A stretch of DNA of 64,000 nucleotides from Branchiostoma floridae (lineage: Eukaryota; Chordata; Leptocardii; Amphioxiformes; Branchiostomatidae), in assembly GCF_000003815.2 (NCBI RefSeq), contig NC_049997.1, positions 3,051,735-3,115,734 on the forward strand, given 5' to 3'. Every line of letters begins with the position of its first letter. Positions within the stretch are counted from its first letter, which is position 1. A model generated the notes under the pieces. The model saw only the letters and a list, made by a program, of their open reading frames with translations, did no database searches and was not told the DNA's origin. Both the position numbers and the translations under genes were made by a program. Shown here piece by piece: positions 43,711 to 55,985 of this stretch.

Positions 43711-43949
43711 TGCCTGACACACAGAACGTACCGTGCCTTCCTTACATGTGCTGGTTCTTGGTGAAGTTATGAGAAAGTTACGACCGCTAGAATCCCACGA
43801 CACAGGGAGTTGAGGAAACAAAAAACACTATGTTTTTATTTATTCCCTTGGAGGATCGCGCTTGCTACCCAAATATATACCGCAGTGTTTTATACAACGA
43901 CGTTACAGGATCATTATTTATAGCGACTGCTGTATATAACATTATAGAT

Positions 43950-44173
43950 TCTTGAAATAGTTAAACTGTAATTTCCAACACCAAAAATTGGACTCACCCA
44001 AATTGTCGACTGTACAGCATCANNNNNNNNNNNNNNNNNNNNNNNNNNNNNNNNNNNNNNNNNNNNNNNNNNNNNNNNNNNNNNNNNNNNNNNNNNNNNN
44101 NNNNNNNNNNNNNNNNNNNNNNGGGTGAGTCCAATTTTTGGTGTTGGAAATTACAGTTTAACTATTTCAAGAA
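43950..44173. repeat. Gap flanked by inverted repeats
   Basis: 100 N at 44023-44122. Left flank TTCTTGAAATAGTTAAACTG ... TTGGACTCACCC reappears as its exact inverse immediately right of the gap (GGGTGAGTCCAATTTTTGG onward), about 50 bp each side. Either a hairpin-forming element that stopped sequencing or a palindromic mis-join. Confidence 0.88.
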
Positions 44174-44430
44174 TGACTTGTACCAACACAGATGAACTTT
44201 CAAGTTAACATTATAGATTAATGCAATAAAACAATTCATTAACTGTAAAAATTCCCTTGTCCCAGAAGTTGGGTAGACATAGACAATTGCAGTTGTACAA
44301 CTTGTGATGCATACTATGAATTGACTTTCGTCCAAGTCATAAAACGCTGACAGCCAAGGTTCGTATCATTTTTCCCATCTCTAGCCTCTACCAGGCTCCA
44401 CATGTCACTGGAAAGATAGTGCAAATTGGC

Positions 44431-45648
44431 TAGCCTCTATAGCAGGCTCTCTGGAGTAGTTTTCCGTCTATGTTGGCTCAGTATACATTATTGCTGGTAA
44501 TTACATGCTTGAAAAAAGCATGTACTGTTTCTGGTAGGGATCTTTGTGATTCCGGACCGATATCTCTAGAACCTCTGGATGGATTGCGATTTCCTTTGCT
44601 ATGGGGATAGAGTGTGTGACCTATTGTGCTATTAAGTAGATTAGAAGTTTGCTGTTGTTTTGTGGTTCGTTTTTTAAAAAATATTTACACCCCTTTTCCT
44701 GATATGGAGTGATCCGGCCTCATTCCCTCTGTCTCAACCTCCTTGGGGACAGCTAGCAGCTGTAACATGTGTTTTGAGTTTTCAGTAGCATGGTCCGAGT
44801 GTGTGGAAGGGTCGTTTCCAGTGCTACATCTCCAGAACAGAACGTGTGATTTACCTCCATGAAAAATGGAGGTATAGTTTTTGGTGTGTCTGTGTGTGTG
44901 TCTGTTTGTGTTTCCACATATTTGTGGTCAGCATAACTTTAGAACCTGTTGATGGATTGTAATGATATTTGGTATTTGGGTAGGTGTTTGGAAGACGAAG
45001 GTCAAAGTCAATTTTGGATCCCCTGGTGTGTGACCTTGGTACTGCAACAGAACTTGGATTTTTGTATCTTTTGACATGGATATGCTATGGTCTTGATTTT
45101 TGGTGGCACATAGCTTGTGGTGTAAGGAAGGAGTGTTGTATGTTTGGGCCCTCTAGCAGCTTGCTCTAGAACTGCTGGGGCATTCTGGTCAAAATCTTCC
45201 AAGGAGCAAAAAAGAGCAACTGTGACCATCGCTGTCACCTCTGTATGGTGTGAACCATTATATACACATTGAGATACAATGTATGTGCCAGGTGCAGGTG
45301 TAACAATAGGAAATAAAAATGAAATGGTGAGGACACCAGAAAGGTGTAGTTTTGGATCTCACTGTTTACCATAGGTAGATATATAACTTAAGAACAATGA
45401 TGGAATAATTTTGCCAAACGTCAAACCATATCAACCCCCACGACACACCATACGCACCATCACAAAACAAAATATTTCAAGCAGGTTTGAGTTTTCAGAC
45501 TCTTGTTTCTTTTTGCAGTCAGTCGCTTTCCCTGTCGGCCCCGTGGAGCAGAAGGGACCCAGTACAAAAAGAAATGGCCAGCAAAAGTGTATTATATGAG
45601 CCAAAAAAAGACGGCAAAAGGGCAACAGAAAGCATGTAATAGAGGCTA
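44431..45648. mobile_element. Split foldback MITE with nested insertion
   Basis: The left arm (44431-44505, TAGCCTCTATAGCAGGCTC) and the right arm (45558-45648, GAAATGGCCAGCAAAAGTG ... AATAGAGGCTA) belong to one family but lie about 1.05 kb apart. The DNA between includes a copy of the ACCTCCATGAAA repeat (about 44850-45215), which explains the split. Confidence 0.7.
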
Positions 45649-45954
45649 CAAATTGGCTAAATAGACAAATAATACACCAGAGGAGTCAGCTAGCCGAGGG
45701 GTACAATTTGCGACGAAAACAGTGAAACAGGAGAGAGTTATGGTGCATCTCTTCCTGTGTATCCATGCCCCCAACCGCTTTACAAATATTGACCTCGTCA
45801 GAAAACGATTCACACATCCATGGGAACCAGAGATTTTCCCAGATAAGGTCATTAACCAATTATCTCTTATATCCGAACTGAATTATGTGGTACTGGATCC
45901 ATGTACCAGCCATTTAATTAATTAACTAGTAATTAATTGGCGTTTAATGAAGTT

Positions 45955-46175
45955 TATTTGCAAGTTCTTGCCCGAGGGCTAATTGCAACATGAAACATAC
46001 CGAAAATATAGTAAACATACATAAAATAAAGTAATTTGGTATAGATAACAATGGTGAAAAATGTAGTGGCTATTCTATCACTGATATGGACTGCTGAGAG
46101 CTACAATCTACGCATCTGGGGTTTGACTTCTTTTCTGGAAGCAGTGAAAGACGAAGTACCCCACTTTTTCTATGA
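45955..46175 (-). mobile_element. LINE 3' tail (copy 2)
   Basis: On the minus strand it encodes IIEKVGYFVF and CFQKRSQTPDA before a stop, then ends CAATTAGCCC...GGGCAAGAACTTGCAAATAAA in short blocks. Same family as 23330-23600 and 55620-55865. Confidence 0.75.
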
Positions 46176-47055
46176 TGAGTGTGTTATGTGACGTTAACAG
46201 CGTTATAGTTTTGTTTTCATCGGTAAGCGTTTGGAAATTTTTGTGTGTTTTGCATACCTCTTCAAATAACTCATTTCTTTCCTTGTCATTAGAGAGGCAG
46301 TTGGAAATAAAATGTATTTCGGAATTAATGGACTAAGGTTCCAAGGCCTATGTCGTATTAAACGTTTTCCTTGTTCCTGGTGCGACACAAATCGCTCACG
46401 CTAAGACGACTTAGCTTGGGTACCATTTTCCGCTGCTAAGACGAATCTACTTACCCTTAAAAAATGAAAAGAAAAACGGCAAATAGTGACAATTGATATA
46501 TGTATATATACAGAATAGTTGATATATACAAAACAAAGGTAGATCGCTTCTAAAATAGATGTGTATCAACTAGTTAACTATACTCACTCATTCCGATGAT
46601 TCCTCATGCTCATAAAGATACGAAGAAATATGAGGTGAAAATGTAGACATCTTTATTTCTGTTTTCTTTGTAAATTCGTCTTGTGTAGGAAATAGTGTTT
46701 TGATGGTTGTTGCTCCTGAAGCTTGAGGCGTTGTAAAGATGGGATAATTGTCTGTTGTTTCGGTTCATCGTAAAAACATTTTTGTGGGAAAAGAATCATG
46801 ATATTGTTTGCTGAACCCGTATGTCTAAATATTTGCCGACACGGTGGTATCAACAATTCACACGTCTTTGGCGACCACATACATTGTAAGGCCTCTATCC
46901 AATAAATTTTGAGTATTTTAGGGTTTCAGCCAAACTCCTATCAACCTGTTGCATTACTTAAGTTTTGCTGAAGAGAAGATGCTTTTAGCAAGGTTGTAAA
47001 ACTAGCTACAGACAGAAATTTGCGTCCATCTGTGTGAGTTTTCTAGCCCCAGTCG
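46176..47055. other. Intergenic, nothing seen
   Basis: AT-rich DNA upstream of the first MRF control region with no coding or repeat call that I can support. Confidence 0.45.
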
Positions 47056-47056
47056 T

Positions 47057-47145
47057 GTCCAGGTGCAGCCCTACCGTCTGTGGAACACATCCGGACTCAG
47101 ACATGGCGGCGCCCGGCCAGCCTTTAACATGGAAATTCTCTCGAG
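47057..47145 (+). promoter_or_regulatory. Conserved MRF upstream module U1, copy a
   Basis: GTCCAGGTG (with E-box CAGGTG), then CAGACATGGCGGCGCCCGGC, then TTTAACATGGAAATTCT. The same sequence of elements precedes the second MRF at 55893-55982, and the core recurs at 63197-63240. About 1.8 kb upstream of the first MRF start codon. Conservation among neutral, repeat-rich surroundings suggests an enhancer; function is inferred. Confidence 0.65.
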
Positions 47146-47844
47146 CCGGGAAGCGAGAGGCGAAAATTCTTCTCTCAGCGTGATGATGCTTTCATCACTC
47201 ACCCGTTTACCGGTGGGGAGAGGGGGTATGGGGTCGTGTTTGGGTCAAGTACACGTTGCTTTTTTATACCGCCCCTTACGACAACTGTATATTTTAGTCA
47301 ACTTACAGTCATGCCAGGTTTCAAAATGTTAAATGTCAAACATTGTGATCCTTCTTTAGATACCTTACAGCCCCTTGGTGCAATATAAGATGTATCCGCA
47401 AGAGGCGTTATTGCATTTAACGTGGGTAGACCGTATATGGGGCATAAATACGGCTAGGCTCTGTTTGGTTTTTAACGCCTTTTAAAGCGTTTTATCGGGT
47501 ATTTCTTATTTTGGAAGGGTCTCTTTTTGTTATAGAAGCGACTAAAAAGACGTTAAGATATTAGACAGAGCCAAACCTCTACTTTGAGTGTACAAAATTA
47601 CTAGTTGTCCTTTTAAATTGTTTGAAGGCAAAGAAAGCTTTGAAAAAGTAAATGCATGAATGCACTTTTCTTAATGGTTGACTTTGATAAAAAAAGTCTT
47701 TGTTGCTATGAACTTTAAGACATGAGTGTGTAGCCAGTGATTGCTGACCTCGTTTTTTTCCAAATTGGAGTAAGATGTTGCGTTCGGTGGTTTGGTGCCG
47801 TTTTAAATCGCCCCTCCCCTCCACACGAATACTCCACAGTACAG

Positions 47845-47945
47845 AAGCCCCGCACCTTTCATGTGCAGCGACCGTGACGTGTTCTCTCTCCGCTCACGAC
47901 AGGACCGGGCAAAATGGGATTTCAACATGCGAGGAATTCTCTAAA
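47845..47945 (+). promoter_or_regulatory. Conserved MRF upstream module U2, copy a
   Basis: CACCTTTCATGTGCAG (E-box CATGTG), then ACCGTGACGTGTT (CRE-like TGACGT), then ACATGCGAGGAATTC. It matches 56605-56715 upstream of the second MRF in the same order. About 1.0 kb upstream of the start codon. Confidence 0.7.
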
Positions 47946-48612
47946 TTCTCCCGTTGAGAAAGATAGACCCACCGTGTGTCAATGTACAGCGGTTCATATT
48001 CCTATATATACTTGATTTTATTCCCATTTATAAGGCATCCCTGAATAGACGATCGATATTAGAAACGTCGTACCTTTTAGAACACAGTTCCGCAGGAAAA
48101 TCCATGCTGTTACACCTTGATAGCCATATGTGATGCTGGTTATGTACATGTGAACTTGAAATTAGGTCTTTTAAAGTTACGTAGTATTACTTTGATGAAA
48201 TCGTTGTTATTGTCACCCAAAGCACAAAATAAAAGGTGTTCTGTGATCTGACACCAAAGTTACGTTGTTTAGTTGAAATTCACCTGTATTAGGTGTTTAT
48301 GATCTCTTCGGCTTTTGTCGTCTCACGGTCAACAGCTTCAGGCAGGGCCTCAGTCAGTTACTGGTTACAGTTCTTGCCTGTCAGTGCCTTTGATGACTAT
48401 GTTTTTATACGTGTTTATGATACATCTGAATTTATTTCAGTGTGTAAGTCACAAGGGTTTTATAGAGGTTTCTAGCGAAGAGCTTTCAAGTCCAATTTTC
48501 TTCACGCGAACTAAACATGCTACCTCGAATAACGTCGTTCTCGAAGTGCGGCAAAATCTTATAGCACATAGCAAGGAGGACCCCCTTGCTGTTTACAGTG
48601 CCATTTTTGTTT

Positions 48613-48787
48613 GCCACCCAAGTCGGATTTGGTCCGATTTTCCTCGGCGGGTGGAACGGTGTCCTACCGAGACAGCTTTGCCTTTCGATCGGTTCTCCAG
48701 CGGGAACACCTCCCGGCCGTCATGAATATTCAACACCTTGTGAGGAGGAGCTTGAGGAATCCCCTGGTGAGGATGTACGGATATAAA
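48613..48787 (+). promoter_or_regulatory. Core promoter of MRF gene 1
   Basis: In order: GCCACCCAAGTCGG (48613), TCCTCGG (48641), ACCGAGA (48666), ATGAATATTCA (48722) and the TATA box TATAAA (48782-48787). All recur with similar spacing before the second MRF (57128-57322). The start site is expected about 25-30 bases after TATAAA, near 48812, giving a 5' UTR of about 60 bases. Confidence 0.8.
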
Positions 48788-48872
48788 GGCAGACCTGCCC
48801 TCCTTTAAACTCACACGTGGACTCTTGTTGACAACACGACTCTTCCTTCACACAGTCTTCCGCTGTTTCTTC

Positions 48873-50574
48873 ATGATGAACTACACAGAGCTGAGCAGCT
48901 GTCGGTTCCAGTTCGACACGTCCTACCCACAATCACCGGACCAAGGCTTGGACATGTTCGGCAGTCTGCAGGTCCCCGCCCCGATGGAAGCGTACGGAGG
49001 CTACGGTGAGTCCGCCGGGCACGTCCCGGCCCCGGCGGCGGCAGCTCACGGGCCCGGGCGGTGTCTGATGTGGGCCTGTAAGACGTGCCGGAGCAGGAAG
49101 GCGTCTCGGCACGACAGGAGGAAGGCCGCCACCATGAGGGAGAGAAGACGGCTCGTCAAGGTGAACGAGGCGTTCGAGGTGCTGAAGAAAAAGACGCACA
49201 TGAAGCCGAACCAGAAGACGCCCAAGGTGGACATCCTCCGGAACGCCATCGCCTACATCGAGCAGCTGCACCAGACTCTGCGGGACGGTCAGGAGAACTC
49301 GGCGGGACAGAGTGCGGACTCCCCCGCGGCCAGCCCCGGGGCATGCTCCGATGGAATGGTGAGTTTCTCCATCATCTTTCCCTGAAATTGAAAAGCATGT
49401 TTCAATCATTTATCCCGGTTTTTATTGCTTTTATTAGGTTGGTCGACGGGACGTGTCCTTAAACTTTTAAATCATAAATGTCGCCGTCGCTCAATCGCAT
49501 TCTACATGTAGTCATGGCCATGGAATCCAAACATATACTTATAAGTAGCCAGCAGGAGAAATCATTATCCATCAATCGTTAACGATTACGTTTTAAGAAA
49601 AATACTTTGTTTGACTCTGACGCATCCTGTAAAATTTCGTCAGCATATTGAATCCTGCAAAATCACGCATTTTGATATCATACACGCGTTTTCCTCTGCA
49701 TCACTTAAATGATGACAAGAATTGTAAGGTAGCTACAAATGAGTAACGTTTTGTTTGATGTTGTTTCACAGGATTTAAACAGTCCGGCCAGCTCGTCATC
49801 AGAGTCAAGTTTCACCTGGACGGACGGTGACCTGTACCCCTCTACTGACCTCCTCTCCGGTAAGTCTTGTCATCAGGCATGTACATTTATCTTTCTGTCA
49901 GAATTGAATTGTGGCAAGAACACCTGAGTCCAGGACGATCGTGCGATAGTTCTTGGGACAGCCATGCAGTTTTAAAAGTTCAGCTGTCCTGCTACACAAA
50001 AGGCTGTGTTAGAGCCATGTCGGTGGTTTGTTCTATCATAGCCTGCTATGGCATCAAAATCGTGCGACAATCGCACAGCGTATGTGATCGTGCCCTGACT
50101 CTTCAAATAAAAGTTAGGCTTCGGCTGGTTTTTACGTTTCTGCCTAGCTTTCTATTCTGTAAGAGTTTCTTTTGGTCCACCAGGCGACTTGAGAGTAACA
50201 AAACGTCATCTTTCTCTTTACCTTGTACTAAAGAACACGGTCGGTCAAATGTGAGAGGAATTGTTCAGGATCAATCAGAGGTGATAAAAGAGGACAGTAT
50301 TTCATTTCTCTAACATGTTTCTATTGCCTACCAGCCAACATGAGAATACCAAAACCTTGTAGTTGTAGTTGTAGTTGTAGTAGTTGTACGGAATAATCCG
50401 AGGTAGTTGGAGGAGGAGTAGGTCGAGGACACTTTTGCAGTTTCTCTAACATGTTTCCTTTGTCTCCCGTCGACAGATTTCCTGTCCAGCATGTCTAGTG
50501 AAGCCGCTGGGACGAGTCTTGACAACCTGTCGTCCATCGTCAACAGCATCGCGCTTCCCGACGGGCACCTGTAG
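48873..50574 (+). CDS. MRF: Myogenic regulatory factor (MyoD family bHLH), gene 1
   Basis: Muscle-determination transcription factor, 223 aa, three exons: 48873-49358, 49772-49859, 50477-50574, the exon plan of vertebrate MyoD/Myf5 with intron 1 after the bHLH. The N-terminus ([12 protein letters not shown]) is followed by the His/Cys motif [14 protein letters not shown] (about 59-72), whose tryptophan is the Pbx/Meis-contact motif in MyoD. The bHLH (about 78-134) has [20 protein letters not shown], with the myogenic Ala-Thr pair in the basic region and the junction lysine. The C-terminal helix region is in exons 2-3 and ends [17 protein letters not shown]. It binds E-boxes with an E-protein partner. 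The start is the first of two adjacent ATGs. Which amphioxus MRF number this is cannot be decided here. Confidence 0.96.
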
Positions 50575-50808
50575 TCATGGACACAAGATGGCGGCGTCCA
50601 AGATGGCGGATCCAAGATGGCGGCCACAATCACTAAAATATTCCGTTCCTTTGTAATCAATTCCATGTTCGACGGACTCTTCTGTCACTAATAGAAAGTC
50701 GTAAATTTTATACGTAATTGACATTTCGACCATGTACGACTTGTGCAAGAATGTCATCGAGAAATGTGTCGTGATTTTTTGTCAATATGAATCTATTTTT
50801 ATAATAAA
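50575..50808 (+). promoter_or_regulatory. MRF gene 1 3' UTR, AAGATGGCGG triplet, poly(A) signal
   Basis: Directly after the stop codon AAGATGGCGG occurs three times within 45 bases (about 50585, 50599 and 50614), each a YY1-type motif. AATAAA lies at 50803-50808 and is the likely poly(A) signal. Confidence 0.65.
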
Positions 50809-51576
50809 ATATCAAGGAAAAGTATACCATGTTGTCGTCTGATTTACGTATACAATGTACTTTAGTGTCAGGGATAGTAAAGGGGTCGACATGACCGGTG
50901 AACATATCGATGGATCTAATGAGGAAAAAAGATACAGATCAGTCCAGAAACTCGGAAGTATGAAATATAGACAAAGTTAGTATGTTACTTATAACTGTCC
51001 TGTTAGGTTCATCACAGGTCGTAATCACAGAAAAAGCAATACAAACTTACAAAAAACTTTAAGGAACATTTCAAGTAATAGTTATACTGACTAGATCTAT
51101 ATCTTTGTGCAGGTATAGCAAGAAATGAGTGTTCTTACACGTGGACAGCCCAACCGCGTTCAAACTTCGACATGCCCTTTAAACAGAATTAGAAAACGTT
51201 TTACACCTGGTTGAAAATTTAAGACACCCTTTTCTATGCAGGGCGCTTTGAAAACCGCCCTAGTGTCGACACGTCGTCCCTTGTTAAGTAAATAAAATGA
51301 AATGAAGTGCTACAGAGGAGTCTATAGTTCGCAGCAACAAGGTCATCTACCTAAATCAGAATGCATTCTTTAGTTATTTACACACTTGAAACCCTTCAAC
51401 ACGGCCCTTACCATACAGGCGATATAATGCCTACCTATCCTTGCCTACATATAGTATGTTCCTTGATGAATAAGTAAAGCCCGTAGAAAGTGTTGCCAAG
51501 TTCAGGGCGTAAGAACTGTACGTCTGTTGACACAAGCTATGGTACATGTATATTGTTGCCACGAAAGCTGCTATAC

Positions 51577-51863
51577 CCCATTTCCACTAGGACAACGCTC
51601 TGGTCGCGCGCACCTTAAATTTAACTCTTATCTTCTTATCATGATACTGGACAAAACCCCGCGTGGGGCATAATGTCCAGGAACTCGCCTAACAAATTGT
51701 ATAGAACAGAAAACTTATCTTTTTTACGCTTTGTGTGTTTTGTTGTCTTTTCAGTCACACGTTTACATTTTTTATGATATACCCTGTATGAAATTGAAGG
51801 ATACACATGTCCTATTTAGGTCGCAGTCAGAGAGCAGCGCGATCGTCGTCTAGTGGAAAGGGG
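51577..51863. mobile_element. MITE with CCCCWTTCCACTAG termini
   Basis: Inverted ends CCCCATTTCCACTAGGACAA and the inverse of CCCCTTTCCACTAGACGAC, with further pairing of GGTCGCGCG-like sequence. About 287 bp, no coding. Confidence 0.65.
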
Positions 51864-53284
51864 CTTTAGAAGAAGCCATGTGACCTACCCGAGTACTCCG
51901 CTTTCTATCAAATATGATTACTAAGTCAATTGTTGCCTTGATTACGTTCAAATTTACTGTTTGTGCCCCAAATGAGAGGTTGTATGATAAACACTTATGG
52001 AAGAATAAAGTATGAAATGATTTAAACTCCAAGCAGATGTTTTTATCGTTTTTTTTTAATGTTTGGCTGGTGGACTTAAAAAGCGCTTAAAACACGTCCA
52101 AAACCAGCCGAGGCCGAACCTCTGCTAGTTGGCAAGTAGCTATTGGGCTGAACAAAGTTTCCAAGGAGTATAAAAGCCCACAGTTTCCAAAGAGCCCAAA
52201 TAAGCTAAAAAAAAATCTGTCAATGAAGTTAGCTGGCCCACTGTGTCTCCTATGATCGCCTTTAAACGGTCTTTTCCCCTAATTTCAACCGTACAGCTGC
52301 AGCCAGAAATCACCAGCTGATTTCTGGGGTGGACTTTAAACAATCGCCGGGCTTGTTTGCTCAGTAACTGGGCCCGATCGGGCGCAAGTGTTCCTTCCCT
52401 CCGAGAGTTGGGGGTAGCTGCACGGTGCGCCCTGTACAAACCTTCTCGGGGCAACTGTTCCAATATCCTCACGACAAATCACTCCCCTGAGGAGACACAC
52501 TTTCCGCGCGGCCCTCAAGATGGATGGGGGTAGGGTGACGTCACTGCAGTACATCATGGTCACCGCTAGGTGATGCAGGTGTCACAGAGCGTTTAGATGG
52601 ACTTGAAAGATACTATCAAGCGAAGAATCAAAGGTTTCCAAAGTATTTCATCATTTCAAAGTAAGGCATTACTACACAAAAATACAAATTCTATTAGCAG
52701 GAATGTTACGAGGCTTTTATTATAACCCAACAATTAGCGAAAGGAGATTCGACCATGTACTTTTTTTTTCCTTTTTTACTTCGCGGCGAAATAACTTATG
52801 AACGGCAATCTTGTATGTAAGCTTTGGTTTTGGATATGATTAGGCTGAAACTAAGTTTATGAAAAAAATGTGGACAAATTCATCATATCAAAGACTCTTT
52901 TGGCTTGACTTGACTTAAAAGATCGTCATAAGAATGTACTTGCAAGAATGCGCGCAATTCATACCGGGTGTTTTCTTGCTGTTGCTACGTGCATGGATAA
53001 AATACATTTCTTATTCTAGTGTGACCGCGACCAACATGCACCCCGCCCTCCGCACGACAAACGTCGACAGATGAATTTGACCCTGACTCTAGGAGTGAGC
53101 AGTTGTGGCAAGTGGCACGCGTCGACAGCACGGCCGGACAAAGGCCTGCCTTATACGTGCCCGTCCCCCGTGTCGCCGGCAGCCCGCAAGTCGCGTGGAT
53201 GAACAAGAGGAGACCGGGTCCTGTGTCGTCCTCCCGGGCCGGGTATCCACACCCAGGAGACGGGAGGGAGGCTTCGGTTTCTGT

Positions 53285-53905
53285 TCCTACTGTCTGTTGC
53301 TATGCGATTTCTTCAATAAATGAACGAACAGGAAAACCATTTCAACATTCTATAGGTGTATGAATGAGGATTGAATGTTGCTATGCGATTTCTTCAATTG
53401 ATGAAAGAACATAATCCCCAAGCAGATCCTACGGTGCCATAAGATAGTATCAAAGCTGGCCAGGGAGTATAGCCGGCTAAGGGAGTCAAACGGGCACCGG
53501 AAGTTTGATACTATACATTACGCACCCTGGATCTGGTTGGAGATTAGAAAGAACAGGCTAGGCAAACCATTAAATTTACTATCATAGGTGTATGGATGAG
53601 GATAGAATGTTGCTATGCGATTTCTTGAATAGATGAATGAACAGGAAAACATTTACACAATCTGAAGATGTATTACTGAGGATAGAATGCTGCCATGGTC
53701 GTGGATTATACGAGACTATTATGATAATGTTTCTGCGACACGTATTATAAAAGATACGATACCATGACAGGGAACACTGCGGCTTGTATACTAGTACTAA
53801 GTAGGTGTATGAATGTGGATAGAATGTTGCTATGCGATTTCTTCAATTGATGAATTAACAGGAAAAACACTATTTAAACATTCTATACATGTATGAAGTA
53901 TGAAT
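53285..53905. repeat. Irregular ~65-bp repeat cluster
   Basis: TGAGGATAGAATGTTGCTAT followed by GCGATTTCTTCAAT and GAACAGGAAAAC recurs at about 53297, 53365, 53600, 53815 and 53905, interrupted by unrelated sequence. Confidence 0.75.
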
Positions 53906-55181
53906 GAGGATAGAATGTTACCACAGTCGTGAATTATATGACACTGATTAAGCCTCTGCCTCGTATCATAAAAGATATGATATCACGAAGAGAAATACTG
54001 ATATTTTATCACAAAATGTAAATACAATGTCACGTTTTTTGTACGTCTCCAACTAGATGACAGGCTCTGGACTACAATTGAATTTCTAAAAAGCAAGCTG
54101 GCCTTGTTGTAACTTTTGTTTTTGTTGTTGTTTCTTTTATCTAAATTCAATGGTGTGTGAAGCGTTTTATACAGCTGCTATGAAATATGTGGATTTAGCA
54201 TAAGACAACAAACAATTGATTGAATGAGCTAACACAAAATGGGTCGGAAATTTCAATAATTTTGAATCTTCAATTTCAGCCCGGAAAGTTTGCTGCTCAC
54301 TGCTTTCAGTTTGGTGATTTTTGACAATTTTCTTTGCCCCCCCCCCCCCCCCCCCCCCCAAATCTTGGGAAGAAGCTCTTTCTTGCGTTCATATGTGAAG
54401 ATCCGTACGTGTGTGTTATCTATGTGTGTGTCCGGGACCCCGGCTGTGTAATAAACACAGGCTCGTTGAAAAATCATCAACACTTTCTATGTCTTCAAGA
54501 TGCCGACAAAGATAGCAAACGTCTTCCATTCACTTTCACAAAGAAGAGAAAACAAGAAGACACACAAGTCTCCTGAAATCTCCGTTTTTATATGACGAAG
54601 AAAATGCTGACCAAGTACATAAACGTTTGCGCCAGAGAAACCCAAAGTTTTCCCTGAGAAAACCTACCGTATAAAGCAAATTTATCATCACTGAGGGACG
54701 CGATTTGGCGCGTACTGACAAAGTGACATCATTAGAAAACGATTGTCACTTCTGGGCTAAGTGGAGACGTGCCAGATAATAGTGATTCACACCGATCTGG
54801 CACTTCCGACTTCTGTGTGTATTGAGAGGCGGTTAGCACAAACAGCAGAACAAGAGATTTAACGGGATAAAGCTATTTTCGCCTTTGTGTTAATCCGGTT
54901 TAGAGTGGATTGTGGTAATCGAGCTAATAAACTCATCAGTGGCACGAGAGGATGAGATTTTAACGAGCACCATAACAAACGGTCAGAACTGAGCGAGCAG
55001 ATGTTAATGTCTTCAGAAGAAAACTCTCCCAAGATGGCGCAGTCTTTGTTTTCATCTGACTCATAACAGCTCTAAGTGATGAGGCACATGTGACTGTTAA
55101 GCACGGAAAGTTTGTTGTCATAAAGCTGGGACGTCCTTCCTAAAACTAACTCATAGTATTTCAAAGTGTGAAAACCTAAAA

Positions 55182-55311
55182 TAGCCTATACCGGGCTCCA
55201 CAGGTCGCAAACTGTACTCCTCGGCCATCTAACTCCTCTGGTGTGTTTTCTGTCTTATTTGGCCAATTTCTACTATTTTTCTAGCGACCTGTGGAGCCTG
55301 GTAGAGGCTAT
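55182..55311. mobile_element. Foldback MITE, AGGCTCCACAGGTCGC family
   Basis: ATAGCCTATACCGGGCTCCA and its inverse TGGAGCCTGGTAGAGGCTAT close a 130-bp element. The same inverted phrase is built into the larger MITE at 11179-11501, and half copies lie at about 44385-44430 and 43440-43500. Confidence 0.75.
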
Positions 55312-55619
55312 GTGATAAATACATTGATTGTAGTCCAGTCTATTTGTTGCAGGATAGCAACTATTCGGGGATGTGTACTGCTTATCTCACATGCAACAGT
55401 CTGTGTTTATCACATGTAGTACGTTCTTTAAATAATCGGATCACAAATGTTTAACTTAAAAGTGATATTCTCAGAAATAAAATCAATTCAGACCTTTGCG
55501 GGTGTTTTGATACACAGAACTATTACCTCAGGACATAAGTTACCGTTACTTTTATTATACCCACAAAATTTCCAAACATTTACTGACAAAACAAAACTAT
55601 AACCCTGTTTACGTCACAT

Positions 55620-55865
55620 AACAAACTCATTATAGAAAAAGTGGGACACTTCGTCTTCCACTGCTTCCATCCAGAAAACAAGTGAAACCCCAAATGCTTA
55701 GATTGTAGCTCTTTATCTGTACTGTACATATCACCAGAACAGCCTCTTGTTTCTACACCATCTATACCAAAGTCTTTTATTTTTTGTATGTTTACAATTT
55801 ATTCTGTATGTCACATGTTGCAATTAGCCCACGGGCAACAACTTGCAAATAAACTTTCATCATTA
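55620..55865 (+). mobile_element. LINE 3' tail (copy 3)
   Basis: Encodes IIEKVGHFVFHCFHPENK then stop, and ends GGGCAACAACTTGCAAATAA. Same family as 23330-23600 and 45955-46175. Confidence 0.75.
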
Positions 55866-55889
55866 TATTTCTATCCTTTCTCCTCCCGG

Positions 55890-55985
55890 TTGGTCCAGGT
55901 GGCGGGAGCCGCGGCTGGTGTACACCTCCCGGGGTCAGACATACTGGCGGCCGGCGCGCGCCTTTTAAATGGAAATTCTTTCTAA
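55890..55985 (+). promoter_or_regulatory. Conserved MRF upstream module U1, copy b
   Basis: GTCCAGGTG (E-box), then GTCAGACATACTGGCGGCCG, then TTTTAAATGGAAATTCTTT. It matches copy a at 47057-47145. About 1.55 kb upstream of the second MRF start codon. Confidence 0.65.

Larger units (their letters stand above)
42755..43880. repeat. Tandem ~470-bp units, each with a MITE
   Basis: CACAGAACGTACCGTGCCTT starts units near 42770, 43252 and 43722, each followed by GTTATGAGAAAGTTACG and GAATCCCACG. The first two units end in a complete foldback MITE (43027-43240, 43498-43710), so the MITE was amplified with the unit. The third unit is truncated. Confidence 0.85.
50809..55181. other. Between the MRF genes; repeats only
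   Basis: Holds a MITE at 51577-51863 (ends CCCCATTTCCACTAG and CTAGTGGAAAGGGG), an irregular array of TGTTGCTATGCGATTTCTTC units (53290-53900), and a poly-C tract (about 54337-54359). No gene is supported. Confidence 0.6.

Noticed and set aside
48933-49409. 158-codon minus-strand frame
   Set aside because: Antisense shadow of the GC-rich first exon of MRF gene 1.
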